From: an uncultured Ruminococcus sp.
GTDB taxonomy: Bacteria; Bacillota; Clostridia; Oscillospirales; Ruminococcaceae
Assembly: GCA_947174365.1 (NCBI GenBank)
Contig: CAMWIR010000004.1
Span: 1-45,085, forward strand
Direction of reading: 5' to 3'
Length of the DNA stretch: 45,085 bases
Shown here: in pieces, positions 1 through 8,747 of the stretch
Position numbering within the stretch: the first letter of the stretch is position 1
Layout of the letters: every line of letters begins with the position of its first letter
Notes under the pieces: model-generated
What the model was told of the DNA's origin: nothing
Databases searched by the model: none
The model's input: only the letters and a program-made list of their open reading frames with translations
Translations under genes and position numbers: made by a program

Positions 1-209
1 CACATATATTTTACCACAAATATCCTTTTATTGCAAGGGGGCAAGGTCGGTTTAATACGTTAAAATTGTATATTTTTTGTGAATTTACGGTAAATTTTAA
101 TGCAAATGCTTTAGTACAGAAGCAGTAAAGAAGTTTTCACGGAAACATTGTAAGACCGATACAGCAAAAGGACAGCTTACAACGATTGATGAGATCTATA
201 ATGCCGCCG

Positions 210-238
210 TTGACTTTTTCATTTGGGTTTGGTATAAT
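210..238 (+). promoter_or_regulatory. Sigma-A-type promoter for the first gene
   Basis: A -35 TTGACT (210-215) and a -10 TATAAT (233-238) are separated by exactly 17 bp. Transcription would start near 245 and read into the small membrane protein gene. The leader holds a weak GGCAGGC/GCTTGCC hairpin just before the GGGAG ribosome site. Positions 1-209 show no gene I can support. Confidence 0.75.
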
Positions 239-311
239 AGATAACAGTAGGCAGGCGCTCGGCTTGCCCGTGTAAATCGGAAAGTTATTCGCAGGTCGGG
301 AGCTATAAGAT

Positions 312-889
312 ATGGTACTCTCTTATTGGGATTTAAATATTGGGATTTAAAAACGCTTTCATCACTGCAGGACGAGAAAGTAACAGATGATGAAATTAAA
401 ATGATCCAAAAGAAAAGCGGAGAAAAGGCGCTGAAAATATTTTTTCCTGTTTTTTCGGTGATCTTGTTAATAGCTATAGTCTATTCGTTAGTTTACGAAA
501 AAGAATTCCCGCTTTTTTACATTTTAGTGTTTGCATTTTTAGGTTTACCTATGTCTATTGAGTCACTGAAGCACAAAGAAAAGTGTGCTTGTTACGGAAC
601 GATTACCGATAAAACTGTCCGCTGCGCCAAAATATCGGGAAGAGGCTCGGTTTATCTTCCCTATGAAAAAACCGAAGAAACAGGAACATTCAGACACAAA
701 TTTACATTATCGGAAACAGTATGCGAATTTTTCTACTGTACGGTTGAAATAAACGGACAGATATATGAAAATGTATGCTGCCTAAGCAAAGATTTTCCGA
801 TCATAGATATTGGTGACAGGGTAATAATTGCAAACGATGACAGTTACGATTGTCCCGTTGTATATAAATGCTTCGCTAAAGATAAATAA
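312..889 (+). CDS. Small two-segment membrane protein, unknown function, start codon disrupted
   Basis: I do not recognise this protein. The open frame that remains begins at TTG 326 and encodes 187 residues. It has a charged N-terminus, two hydrophobic segments at about residues 38-57 and 64-78, then a soluble domain of about 100 residues with several Cys and a beta-rich pattern. The best ribosome site (GGGAG at 299-303) points to ATG 312, but that ATG now stops after 12 codons because a 14-bp unit is tandemly duplicated at 324-351. Removing one copy puts ATG 312 in frame with the rest of the protein (MVLSYWDLKTL...). The gene has its own promoter and a strong terminator, so it is a single-gene unit. 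It may still be translated weakly from TTG 326, or be a fresh pseudogene. Confidence 0.6.
324..351 (+). repeat. Perfect 14-bp tandem duplication across a start region
   Basis: The unit TATTGGGATTTAAA occurs twice head to tail (324-337 and 338-351) with no mismatch. Fourteen is not a multiple of three, so the duplication shifts the frame set by ATG 312. Confidence 0.95.
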
Positions 890-945
890 TCAGTTTTCAT
901 TCTGATTCTGATTCCGATTTATCATATCAGAACCGAATAACCGAT

Positions 946-994
946 AAGCCCTTGGATTTGCTTTACAAGCGTTTCCGAGGGCTTGCCTTTTTTT
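946..994 (+). terminator. Rho-independent terminator
   Basis: Arms AAGCCCTTGGA (946-956) and TCCGAGGGCTT (974-984) pair with one wobble or mismatch. A T-run follows at 988-994. It ends the small membrane protein transcript. Confidence 0.85.
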
Positions 995-1047
995 AGTTAT
1001 CCGCTGCATATTATCGGGAATTTGACTGTCAAAAATGAATAATTCAC

Positions 1048-1076
1048 TTGACAATCCTGCAAAAAAGGGATATAAT
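1048..1076 (+). promoter_or_regulatory. Consensus promoter for the phosphatase-fold gene
   Basis: TTGACA (1048-1053), a 17-bp spacer and TATAAT (1071-1076). The predicted transcript begins near 1083, so the in-frame ATG at 1035 lies upstream of the RNA start. This decides for the start at 1122. Confidence 0.85.
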
Positions 1077-1121
1077 TATAGGCAAAGAGTTCAAGTAAAA
1101 ACGAAAGGAAGTGGTGAGGAT

Positions 1122-2213
1122 ATGAAAACAATGTACCCCGATTATGAAAACTGCATAGCGAATCTTGCGTGCTCTGTTCTTAAATATTACGGCATTACTC
1201 CGCCGAACGGCACTCTTGCTGCTGCGGACAGGCTGCTTAATATGGAGTATAAAAATGTGGCTGTCATTCTGTTGGACGGCATGGGAGTTTCCATTGTGAA
1301 GAGGCATTTGGGGGAGAGCGGCTTTTTCCGGAAAAATACGGTTTGCAGTTATTCCTCGGTTTTTCCTCCCACTACCGTGGCGGCTACTACGGCAATTGAC
1401 AGCGGGCTTTATCCCAATCAGTCGGGGTGGCTGGGGTGGTCGGGATATTTTGATGAGATCGACAGGAACGTTGTCTATTTTTGGAATATCGACAATGACA
1501 CGGGGGAAAAGCTCACGGAAAATGCTGCGTGGACATATGTTCCCTATGATAGTATTCGGAATAAAATAAGCAGGACGGGAATTAATGCTCACTATCTTGC
1601 GCCTTTTGTTGAACCGTTCCCCAAGGATTACGGCAGCTTTTGCGGCAGGATAGAAGAGATTTGCAGGGACGAGGGACGGCAGTTTATTTACGCTTACTGG
1701 GACGATCCCGATACGGCTATGCACAAGGACGGGGTTGATAGTGAAAATATAACCGAGAAGCTTCAAGATATTGAAAAGCGCACAGAGGAACTGACAGAAA
1801 GGCTTTCGGACACGCTGCTGATAGTTACTGCCGATCACGGTCACGTTAATGTGAAGCGCAGAAGTCTTGCCGATCATCAGGACATTTGCAAATGTCTTTT
1901 GCGTATGCCGTCCATGGAGACAAGGGCGCTGAATTTCTTTGTCAAAGAGGGAATGAAAGGCAAATTTGAACAGGCTTTTTTGAGGCATTTCGGGGAGGAT
2001 TTTATTCTGATACCCAGAGAGAAATTTTTGTCGGAGGGGCTTTTCGGGACGGGTGAAAATCACCCGAGGCTGGAGAGTATGCTGGGGGATTACATAGGGG
2101 CGGCGGTGGGAAGTACCGACATTTCCAATACGACCCCCGGTAAATCCAAGGGCAATCACGCAGGGCTGACAGATGAGGAAATGATTATTCCGCTTATTGC
2201 GGTAAGCTGCTGA
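1122..2213 (+). CDS. Alkaline phosphatase superfamily protein (nucleotide pyrophosphatase/phosphodiesterase type)
   Basis: A 363-residue cytoplasmic hydrolase of the alkaline phosphatase / type I phosphodiesterase fold; these enzymes use two metal ions and a Thr or Ser nucleophile to cleave phosphate esters. Visible motifs are VILLDGMG (first metal Asp), the PPTTVAATTA stretch with the probable nucleophile Thr, YWDDPDTAMHKDG (metal Asp and His) and TADHGHV (metal Asp-His). There is no signal peptide. The start is ATG 1122, behind a GGAAGTGGTGAGG ribosome site and downstream of the promoter at 1048-1076; the longer reading from 1035 would start before the transcript. The substrate cannot be told from sequence; relatives act on nucleotides, phospholipid head groups or phosphonates. 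It stands just upstream of the ygiQ run but has its own promoter. Confidence 0.85.
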   Translation: MKTMYPDYENCIANLACSVLKYYGITPPNGTLAAADRLLNMEYKNVAVILLDGMGVSIVKRHLGESGFFRKNTVCSYSSVFPPTTVAATTAIDSGLYPNQSGWLGWSGYFDEIDRNVVYFWNIDNDTGEKLTENAAWTYVPYDSIRNKISRTGINAHYLAPFVEPFPKDYGSFCGRIEEICRDEGRQFIYAYWDDPDTAMHKDGVDSENITEKLQDIEKRTEELTERLSDTLLIVTADHGHVNVKRRSLADHQDICKCLLRMPSMETRALNFFVKEGMKGKFEQAFLRHFGEDFILIPREKFLSEGLFGTGENHPRLESMLGDYIGAAVGSTDISNTTPGKSKGNHAGLTDEEMIIPLIAVSC

Positions 2214-2252
2214 TTTACATAATTATTTAAAAATTTTCGGGAGATGATACAA

Positions 2253-4241
2253 ATGCCGTTTCTTCCTATTTCAAGAGAGGATATGAAAGAGCGGGGAATA
2301 GAACAGCTTGATTTTATCTGCATTACGGGGGACAGCTATGTGGATCACCCCTCTTTCGGCATTTCCATAATTTCCCGTATGATAGAGGCGCAGGGGTTCA
2401 CTGTGGGGATTATTGCCCAGCCCGATTTTCACAGCGACAGGGATTTTACAAAGCTTGGACGGCCAAAGTATGCTTTTATGATAACGGGTGGAAATATTGA
2501 CTCAATGGTCGCACATTACACGGCTGCTAAACGTAAGCGTTCAAAGGATATGTACACTGCGGGGGGCATTGCGGGAAAACGTCCGGACAGGGCGACTATT
2601 GTTTATTCAAAGGCGGTAAAGCGAATTTACGGAAATGATATGGCGGTTGCTATAGGGGGGCTGGAAGCTTCGCTGAGGCGGTTTGCTCATTATGATTACT
2701 GGGACGACTGTGTTCGCCCCTCGATATTGGAGGATAGCGGGGCTGACCTTTTAATGTACGGAATGAGCGAGCACCAGATCGTGGAAATCTGCACAAGGCT
2801 TGCAGGGGGAGAAAAAATCTCCGAGCTGCGGGATATAAGAGGCACAGCGTATTTATGCGACCCAAAGGAAACCCCCTACGGTGCGGCGGAATGCCCGTCG
2901 CTGAAGCTTTGCAGGGAGAGCAAGGATGAATACGCCAAGGCGTGCAGGATACAATACGACTGGCAGGACGAGGTTTACGGAAAGACGGTCATTCAGCGGC
3001 AGACGGCAAAAATGCTGGTGCAGCTGCCCCCTGCCCTGTCCCTTAAAACGGAAGAACTTGACAAGGTTTACGAGCTGCCCTATATGCGCACGTATCACCC
3101 TATTTACGAAAAGGACGGCGGCGTGCCGGGGATAGAAGAAGTGGAATTTTCCATTACCCACAACAGAGGCTGCTTCGGGGGCTGCAATTTCTGCTCCATT
3201 GCACTGCATCAAGGGCGGAGAATTTCTGTGCGGAGCAAGGAAAGCATACTGCGGGAGGCAAGGCTGCTGACTACCTTGCCGAATTTCAAGGGATATATCC
3301 ATGATGTGGGAGGACCTACGGCAAATTTCAGGCAGCCGAGCTGTGAGACACAGCTTTCAAAGGGGCTCTGCAAGGGGAAAAAGTGCCTTGCGCCCGTTCC
3401 CTGCAAGAATCTGAAAGCCGACCATTCGGAATATCTGGAAATTCTTCGGGAGATACGAAAAATTAAGGGCGTTAAAAAGGTCTTTATCCGCAGCGGTATT
3501 CGCTATGATTATCTTATGGAGGATAAGAATGATGAATTTATGCGGGAGCTTATTGCCGAACACGTAAGCGGACAGCTGAAAGTCGCTCCAGAGCATTGTT
3601 CTGCGGCGGTGCTTGATCTTATGGGCAAACCCCACATTGAAGCATATAAAAAATTCCAGGAAAAATTTTACAGGATAACGGGACAGATAGGCAAGGAACA
3701 ATATCTTGTGCCCTACCTTATGTCCTCTCACCCGGGAAGCACGCTGAATGAGGCTGTGGAGCTGGCGTTATTTCTCAAGAGCCTTAAAATGCGCCCCGAG
3801 CAGGTGCAGGATTTTTACCCCACTCCGGGGACTGTTTCCACCTGTATGTTCTACACGGGGCTTGACCCTTACACGATGAAGCCCGTATATGTGCCGAGGA
3901 GCGCCGAGGAAAAGGCTATGCAGCGGGCTTTGCTCCAGTATTTCCGCCCCGACAACCGCAGGAAATGCATTGAGGCGCTTGTTAAGGCACATCGAACCGA
4001 CCTTATCGGAAACGGCAGCGAATGCCTTGTTAAGCCCGATGAGATACATTTGCGTGAACTTCGTGAGCGGCGTGAAAAGTCCAATAACAGCCGCAGTAAA
4101 AATAACGGCAGAAAACAGGCTGCAAGCGTTCATAAAGAGAGCTCGCATGGCAAGGGAAGTTCCCCCGTACATTCGGGAAGCCCGGGCAGACCCGGAAATA
4201 ACAGGGACAAGTCACAAGGCGGCAAAGGACGGAAAAGATGA
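2253..4241 (+). CDS. ygiQ: YgiQ family radical SAM protein
   Basis: A 662-residue radical SAM enzyme of the YgiQ (UPF0313) family. The N-terminus (PFLPISREDMKERG, then a GDSYVDHPSFG-type stretch) is characteristic of the family. The radical SAM cluster motif CFGGCNFC places its cysteines at residues 307, 311 and 314, which would bind a [4Fe-4S] cluster and S-adenosylmethionine. The reaction of YgiQ proteins is not established. The last 60 or so residues are a basic, Ser/Gly/Asn-rich tail that looks disordered. ATG 2253 is preferred over ATG 2244 because the GGGAG at 2239-2243 abuts 2244 but sits nine bases before 2253. Its stop overlaps the start of the next gene by four bases, so the two are probably co-translated. 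Confidence 0.92.
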   Translation: MPFLPISREDMKERGIEQLDFICITGDSYVDHPSFGISIISRMIEAQGFTVGIIAQPDFHSDRDFTKLGRPKYAFMITGGNIDSMVAHYTAAKRKRSKDMYTAGGIAGKRPDRATIVYSKAVKRIYGNDMAVAIGGLEASLRRFAHYDYWDDCVRPSILEDSGADLLMYGMSEHQIVEICTRLAGGEKISELRDIRGTAYLCDPKETPYGAAECPSLKLCRESKDEYAKACRIQYDWQDEVYGKTVIQRQTAKMLVQLPPALSLKTEELDKVYELPYMRTYHPIYEKDGGVPGIEEVEFSITHNRGCFGGCNFCSIALHQGRRISVRSKESILREARLLTTLPNFKGYIHDVGGPTANFRQPSCETQLSKGLCKGKKCLAPVPCKNLKADHSEYLEILREIRKIKGVKKVFIRSGIRYDYLMEDKNDEFMRELIAEHVSGQLKVAPEHCSAAVLDLMGKPHIEAYKKFQEKFYRITGQIGKEQYLVPYLMSSHPGSTLNEAVELALFLKSLKMRPEQVQDFYPTPGTVSTCMFYTGLDPYTMKPVYVPRSAEEKAMQRALLQYFRPDNRRKCIEALVKAHRTDLIGNGSECLVKPDEIHLRELRERREKSNNSRSKNNGRKQAASVHKESSHGKGSSPVHSGSPGRPGNNRDKSQGGKGRKR

Positions 4242-5206
4242 GTAAATTTCTTGATATTGTTTACAAGGCCGTTCCCGCGGCTCTGATAGCGGCAGGAATT
4301 GTTTTCGGCACGCTTATCGAGCTTGGGATTCTCGATCTTGATAAGGTTGCCGAGAAGCTGGACGAGCCTGCTTACAGCACCTATGACATAGGAATCGGAG
4401 AAGATGATTCTGCGAATATCCCCAATGAGGCAAAAAATTTCTCCGTAAATGTGATTGATGTGGGGCAGGGGGACAGCATTCTGGTGATCTGCGGCGGCAA
4501 AGGTATGCTGATAGACGCAGGAACTGCGGAAAACGGTGAACTTGTGACCGAGGCCGTAAAAAGTTCCGGGATAAAAAAGCTTGATATGATAATAGTCACT
4601 CACCCTCACGCAGACCATATCGGCGGCATGGCAAAGGTGGTCTCCGAGATAGGAGCGAAAAGGATAATTATCCCAAAGCTGCCCGACAGCATGACCCCAA
4701 CCACAAAGACTTATGAAAATTTCCTGACGGCTGTGCGGGACAGCGGCGGCAAACTGACCTCTGCAAAGGCGGGAAATTCATATGAGCTTGGGGAGGCAGC
4801 GGTGACAATTCTTTATCCCTTTGAGGACACAAATTCCTCCGACCTTAACGACTGGTCGGTGTGCGCAAGGGTAGATTACAAGAATATTTCATGGCTTTTC
4901 ACGGGGGATCTTTCCGAGGACGGCGAGCAGCGGTTGATAAATTCGGGAGCCGATCTTGATGTTACGGCTTACAAGGCGGGACATCACGGCAGCAGGACGT
5001 CCTCCTCGGAGGATTTCTTAAATGAGGTAACTCCCCGCCTTTGCGTTATTTCCTGCGGCGAGGGAAACTCCTACGGTCACCCGGCCAAAGAGGCGCTGGG
5101 GCGCATGGAGGCGCAGACCGACAGAGTTTACCGCACCGATAAGGACGGCGGTATCACCTTTTATTCGGACGGGGAAAAAATTTATGTGAGCCGCAACAAG
5201 AATTAA
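4238..5206 (+). CDS. ComEC/Rec2-like metallo-beta-lactamase-fold hydrolase, membrane anchored
   Basis: 322 residues. An N-terminal hydrophobic helix (about residues 10-30) anchors or exports the protein; a linker follows, then a metallo-beta-lactamase domain starting near residue 66 (FSVNVIDVGQGDS). The zinc motif THPHADHIGG gives His122, His124, Asp126 and His127; the GDL segment and the later KAGHHGS supply further ligands. This is the subtype found free-standing or as the C-terminal domain of the DNA-uptake protein ComEC; free-standing members are often called competence-like hydrolases, with uncertain substrate. It overlaps ygiQ by four bases and is followed 18 bp later by a DUF3006 gene, a pairing often seen for this subtype. 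Confidence 0.88.
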   Translation: MSKFLDIVYKAVPAALIAAGIVFGTLIELGILDLDKVAEKLDEPAYSTYDIGIGEDDSANIPNEAKNFSVNVIDVGQGDSILVICGGKGMLIDAGTAENGELVTEAVKSSGIKKLDMIIVTHPHADHIGGMAKVVSEIGAKRIIIPKLPDSMTPTTKTYENFLTAVRDSGGKLTSAKAGNSYELGEAAVTILYPFEDTNSSDLNDWSVCARVDYKNISWLFTGDLSEDGEQRLINSGADLDVTAYKAGHHGSRTSSSEDFLNEVTPRLCVISCGEGNSYGHPAKEALGRMEAQTDRVYRTDKDGGITFYSDGEKIYVSRNKN

Positions 5207-5224
5207 ATTAAGGAAGTAATTTTT

Positions 5225-5428
5225 ATGCTTATACTTGAAGAAATTCATGGGGAAGAGGCGGTAATTTACAGGGACGATGAAAAGATCACCGTGCCCCTTG
5301 AAAATGTAAAATGCCGCGAACCGGGGAGCGTGCTGCTTTTTCGGGAGGGCGTTTATATAAAAGATGAACAGGCTACCGAGAAACGGCGGCGGGATATTCT
5401 GAGCTTGCAGGATTCCCTTTGGGAATAA
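5225..5428 (+). CDS. DUF3006 family small protein
   Basis: A 67-residue acidic protein with the DUF3006 pattern: a short beta-rich N-terminus (ILEEIHGEEAVIYRDDEK), a central EPGSVLLFREGVY turn, and an ending with EKRRRDILSLQDSLWE. The family is small, lacks an assigned reaction, and commonly sits next to ComEC-like metallo-hydrolases, as here. A GGAAGT ribosome site lies just upstream. It is probably the last gene of the ygiQ-hydrolase run. Confidence 0.85.
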   Translation: MLILEEIHGEEAVIYRDDEKITVPLENVKCREPGSVLLFREGVYIKDEQATEKRRRDILSLQDSLWE

Positions 5429-5487
5429 TCATGCCCCAAAAATCTGAGGGCGGCTTATTGCTGTTTTCTTAGGAACTGCCGATTAAA

Positions 5488-5518
5488 GGTATTTTCCCGC
5501 CTACGGCGGGAAAATACC
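5488..5518. repeat. Perfect 14-bp-stem palindrome
   Basis: GGTATTTTCCCGCC (5488-5501), loop TAC, and its exact complement (5505-5518). There is no T-run on either side, so it is not a standard terminator. It is a short mobile-palindrome type of sequence in the 186-bp gap before the RpiR gene. Confidence 0.8.
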
Positions 5519-5614
5519 GCCACCCATAGCCACTTTTAAAATCAAGAAAATCTAAAAAGCGATTTAATCAGTGTTTCTCTTAAAATAAAAAATATGAAAC
5601 CGGAGTGAAAATAT

Positions 5615-6472
5615 ATGCAGGGAAATTTACAGGATCTGCTGGACGGGCGGCTGCCCAAGCTGTCAAAGGGACAGAAAAAAATTGCGGAATATATCCTGGA
5701 GCATTACGACAAGGCGGCGTTTATGACTGCCTCGAAGCTCGGTGGGATAGTGGGAGTAAGCGAATCCACGGTGGTGCGGTTTGCCTCGGAGCTGGGCTTT
5801 GAAGGGTATCCCGAAATGCAGAAAGCTTTAAAGGAATTTACAAGCCACAAGCTCACAAGCGTTCAGCGAATGAACGTTATGAACGACCGACTGGGGGACG
5901 AGGACGTACTGGAGGGAATACTGAATTTTGACATTGACCAGATAAGAAAGACCCTTGAGGAGACCGACCGTGAGCAGTTCAATCAAGCGGTAAACGCTCT
6001 TGTGGGGGCAAAGCGGATATATGTTATCGGAGCAAGGTCGGCGGCGGTGCTGGCAAGATTTTTAGTATTTTACTTCAACATAATGTTTGACAATGTTAAG
6101 ATAATCCACACCACAAGCACCAGTGAAATGTTTGAGCAGATACTCAATATCGGCAAGGGAGATGTGATGATAGGAATAAGCTTCCCCCGTTATTCCAGGC
6201 ACACGGTGCAGGCATTTGAGTTTGCCCGTGAAAAGGGGGCAAAGGCGATAGCCATTACCGACAGCGAAACGTCTCCGCTGGCAAGGCAGGCGGACTGTAT
6301 GCTGCTTGCTCACAGTGATATGGCGTCCTTTGCGGATTCGCTGGTAGCGCCCATGAGCCTTATAAATGCGCTGATCGCCGCAGTGGGCAAGCAGCGCAGG
6401 GAATATGTTTCGGGGAATCTGGAGCAGCTGGAAAATATCTGGGATAAGTATAATGTGTTTACAAGAAGTTAG
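5615..6472 (+). CDS. MurR/RpiR family transcriptional regulator
   Basis: 285 residues with the two-part RpiR layout. Residues 1-80 form the HTH_6 domain (LSKGQKKIAEYIL, then VSESTVVRFASELGFEGYPE as recognition helix). Residues about 125-270 form a SIS sugar-isomerase-like domain (IYVIGARSAAVLARFL, ISFPRYSRHTVQAFEFA, AIAITDS), which in this family binds phosphosugars and controls DNA binding. A GGAG ribosome site precedes ATG 5615. No sugar-catabolic gene lies beside it, so its targets may be distant; the next gene starts 73 bp downstream. Confidence 0.92.
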   Translation: MQGNLQDLLDGRLPKLSKGQKKIAEYILEHYDKAAFMTASKLGGIVGVSESTVVRFASELGFEGYPEMQKALKEFTSHKLTSVQRMNVMNDRLGDEDVLEGILNFDIDQIRKTLEETDREQFNQAVNALVGAKRIYVIGARSAAVLARFLVFYFNIMFDNVKIIHTTSTSEMFEQILNIGKGDVMIGISFPRYSRHTVQAFEFAREKGAKAIAITDSETSPLARQADCMLLAHSDMASFADSLVAPMSLINALIAAVGKQRREYVSGNLEQLENIWDKYNVFTRS

Positions 6473-6545
6473 GGTGTAAGCTTTTTTACAAGTGCGATAA
6501 TTCCGGGCTTTGTTCCCTGACGGCATTACAGCAAGGCGGTATGGT

Positions 6546-7793
6546 ATGATGTACGATCTGATAATAATCGGCGGCGGCGCTGCGGGACTTATGGCGGCAG
6601 TGACGGCGGCGGACCTGGGAGGAAATGTCCTGCTTCTGGAGAAAAACGGCAGGGTGGGAAAAAAGCTGCTTATTACGGGCAAAGGGCGGTGCAATGTTAC
6701 AAACGCCTGCGGCAGAGAGGATTTTTTCGAGAATATACCTACGAACCCGAGGTTTCTTTACTCCGCATTTGCGGGCTTTTCCAATTATGATGTCATGGAC
6801 TTTTTCGAGGGACTGGGCGTGCCTCTTAAAATCGAGCGAGGGAACAGAGTCTTTCCCGTCAGCGACAGGGCGGGGGATATTGTGGCTGCATTTGAAAAGG
6901 CGCTGTCCGAGCGAAGGGAACGAATAAAGCTTGTACAGGGCGTACAGGGCATGGTCACGGAAATTCTTGTTGATGAAGAAAAGAATATGATCGGCGTTAC
7001 GGCGGACGGCAGGGAATACGGTGCGGCGAATGTGCTTTTGGCGGCGGGAGGCGCTTCCTATCCGGGCACGGGTTCGGACGGGGGCGGTTATAAGCTGGCA
7101 AAATCAGTGGGACACACTGTTGTTCCCTTGCGCCCCTCTCTTGTGCCGCTGGTGTGCGAAGAAAAATGGTGCAGCGAGGCTATGGGACTTTCCCTGAAAA
7201 ATGTCACCCTCACTTTATCTGAGGGAGATAAGAAAATTTTTGAGGAAATGGGGGAAATGCTCTTTACGCATTTCGGAATATCGGGGCCTTTGGTATTGTC
7301 CGCCTCGGGGCATATCCGCAAGATGACAAGGGGACGTTTTTCGGCGAGCATAGACCTGAAGCCCGCTCTTGATGAAAAGGTGCTGGACGAGCGCATACGC
7401 AGGGATTTTGCGGAATTTGCCAATCGTGATTTTGCCAATTCCCTGGGTAAGCTGCTGCCGAGAAAGCTTATTCCCGTGATTGTTCGGCTGTCGGGGATAG
7501 ACGGCGGGAAAAAGGTAAATCAGATAAGCCGTGAGGAGAGGAAAGAGCTTGTAAATCTGCTGAAAAATCTACCCCTTACTATTAAGGATTTCCGACCTAT
7601 CAGCGAAGCAATTGTTACCGGCGGAGGAGTAGACGTAAATGAAATAAATCCGAAAACAATGGAGTCAAAGCTGATAACGGGTCTTTATTTTGCGGGGGAA
7701 ATAATTGATGTGGACGCTTACACGGGCGGATTTAATTTGCAGATCGCTTTTTCTACGGGGGCTGCGGCGGCAAGGGCGGTTTGTATCGGATAA
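6546..7793 (+). CDS. NAD(P)/FAD-dependent oxidoreductase, HI0933/YhiN family
   Basis: About 415 residues. The N-terminus carries the FAD-binding Rossmann motif (LIIIGGGAAGLMAAV) followed by the GRVGKKLLITGKGRCNVTN signature typical of HI0933/YhiN proteins. The C-terminus has the second FAD contact, GLYFAGEIIDVDAYTGGFNLQ. The physiological reaction of the family is poorly defined. The start is ATG 6546 (or 6549), placed six bases after AAGGCGG at 6533-6539; the longer reading from 6510 has no ribosome site. It may be co-transcribed with the RpiR regulator. Confidence 0.9.
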   Translation: MMYDLIIIGGGAAGLMAAVTAADLGGNVLLLEKNGRVGKKLLITGKGRCNVTNACGREDFFENIPTNPRFLYSAFAGFSNYDVMDFFEGLGVPLKIERGNRVFPVSDRAGDIVAAFEKALSERRERIKLVQGVQGMVTEILVDEEKNMIGVTADGREYGAANVLLAAGGASYPGTGSDGGGYKLAKSVGHTVVPLRPSLVPLVCEEKWCSEAMGLSLKNVTLTLSEGDKKIFEEMGEMLFTHFGISGPLVLSASGHIRKMTRGRFSASIDLKPALDEKVLDERIRRDFAEFANRDFANSLGKLLPRKLIPVIVRLSGIDGGKKVNQISREERKELVNLLKNLPLTIKDFRPISEAIVTGGGVDVNEINPKTMESKLITGLYFAGEIIDVDAYTGGFNLQIAFSTGAAAARAVCIG

Positions 7794-7850
7794 GACGCCG
7801 GCTTTCAAATGTACTTTTAATACTGATCTCCATGTGGGGCTGCTGATTAA

Positions 7851-7885
7851 AGGCATTCTCTCCGTCTGCGATGGGGAGAATGCCT
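7851..7885 (+). terminator. Hairpin after the flavoprotein gene
   Basis: AGGCATTCTC (7851-7860) pairs exactly with GAGAATGCCT (7876-7885). No clear T-run follows, so termination is likely but not certain. Confidence 0.5.
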
Positions 7886-7952
7886 CAGTCTGTTGAAAAA
7901 GTCCTGTTCCGGACATTTTCGCATTTTAGAGTTACCGTGCCAAAGAGCTTTA

Positions 7953-7985
7953 TGAACCACTCCTTTTAGCGGTGCGAGTGGTTCA
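7953..7985 (-). terminator. Hairpin at the end of the agr operon
   Basis: TGAACCACTC (7953-7962) and GAGTGGTTCA (7976-7985) are exact complements. The hairpin lies just beyond the agrB stop on the minus strand. No strong T-run is seen. Confidence 0.45.
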
Positions 7986-8015
7986 GCGACACGCTGATTC
8001 GGAATCTTTCCTAAT

Positions 8016-8612
8016 TTATTCCTCCGTTTTATGATAGCCCTTTTTCTGCATAAAAACTTCTGTCAGGATCATTGCGGATATATCCAAAAGTACGGTCAAT
8101 ATCAAATATCCGTACCGAATATCAAGGCTCACCATAAGCAGCGACAAAACGGAAAGCACTGTGTATAATATTACGGAAATTATCTTGCTTTTCCTGATCT
8201 TATTTTCCGAAAGAATTTTATGCCTGTTTTTTACGGGGGCAAATTTGATCACGGGAATAAGCCCTGCCGCCAGAATAACTGCGGATAAAAAAATATTCAT
8301 TCGGAAATATCCGAATAATTCGGCAGCCATAAAAGTTACAAAAAAAGTACAGACAAAAACCACATTACACCGCCAATATTTTTCCGCATGGTATCCGCCT
8401 GTATAGGAACGCAGAAAAATAAAGCAAACCATAAAAACGATTCCTGCCGTCGGATCCCCCAGCAACAGACTGCATAAAATTATCATGAAAAAATTTATCA
8501 GTGACGACAGTGTTATCTCCACACCGTATCTGTAAACGTCAAGCATTTCCTCGTCGGATATTTCAAGATTTTGCCCGATAAATTCAACTATTTTTGCAGC
8601 TATTTTTTCCAT
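8016..8612 (-). CDS. agrB: AgrB-like peptide-processing membrane protease
   Basis: 198 residues, mostly hydrophobic with about five or six membrane segments. AgrB proteins cleave the AgrD propeptide after its core and form the thiolactone or lactone ring. The catalytic pair is visible: His75 in the RSYTGGYHAEKYWRC stretch and Cys82, seven residues apart, the same spacing as His77/Cys84 of the staphylococcal enzyme. The start at 8612 has GGAGA six bases upstream. It follows agrD on the minus strand, but a perfect hairpin and a second pair of LytTR-like repeats lie in the 135-bp gap, so its expression may be set separately from agrD. Confidence 0.9.
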   Translation of the reverse strand: MEKIAAKIVEFIGQNLEISDEEMLDVYRYGVEITLSSLINFFMIILCSLLLGDPTAGIVFMVCFIFLRSYTGGYHAEKYWRCNVVFVCTFFVTFMAAELFGYFRMNIFLSAVILAAGLIPVIKFAPVKNRHKILSENKIRKSKIISVILYTVLSVLSLLMVSLDIRYGYLILTVLLDISAMILTEVFMQKKGYHKTEE

Positions 8613-8674
8613 GATTATCTCCGATCACACTTAACAGCATTTTTAGGCTTTTTAATTCCCGTTAAAAAAGCGTT

Positions 8675-8704
8675 GGTAAATTTGGCAGTATTTTGGGAAG
8701 TTTG
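8675..8704 (-). promoter_or_regulatory. Paired LytTR-like sites upstream of agrB
   Basis: Two direct repeats, GGTAAATTTG (8675-8684) and GGGAAGTTTG (8695-8704), start exactly 20 bp apart. The same layout and linker (GGCAG...) occurs upstream of the agrD promoter at 9003-9032. Two direct repeats about two helical turns apart are typical of AgrA/LytTR binding sites. Confidence 0.6.
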
Positions 8705-8713
8705 AACAGTTGA

Positions 8714-8739
8714 GCGGGTAACAATCACTTGTTACCCGC
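8714..8739 (-). promoter_or_regulatory. Perfect hairpin between agrD and agrB
   Basis: GCGGGTAACAA (8714-8724), loop TCAC, and its exact complement (8729-8739). It lies just after the agrD stop on the minus strand and lacks a T-run. It could stabilise the short agrD message or damp read-through into agrB. Confidence 0.65.
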
Positions 8740-8747
8740 CCCTTTAA

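Noticed and set aside
1035..1121. Upstream in-frame start for the phosphatase-fold protein
   Set aside because: It lies upstream of the mapped promoter -10, so it would not be in the transcript.
1044..2159. A 371-codon open frame on the minus strand opposite the phosphatase-fold gene
   Set aside because: It mirrors a well-supported plus-strand gene and shows no ribosome site, motif or family resemblance.
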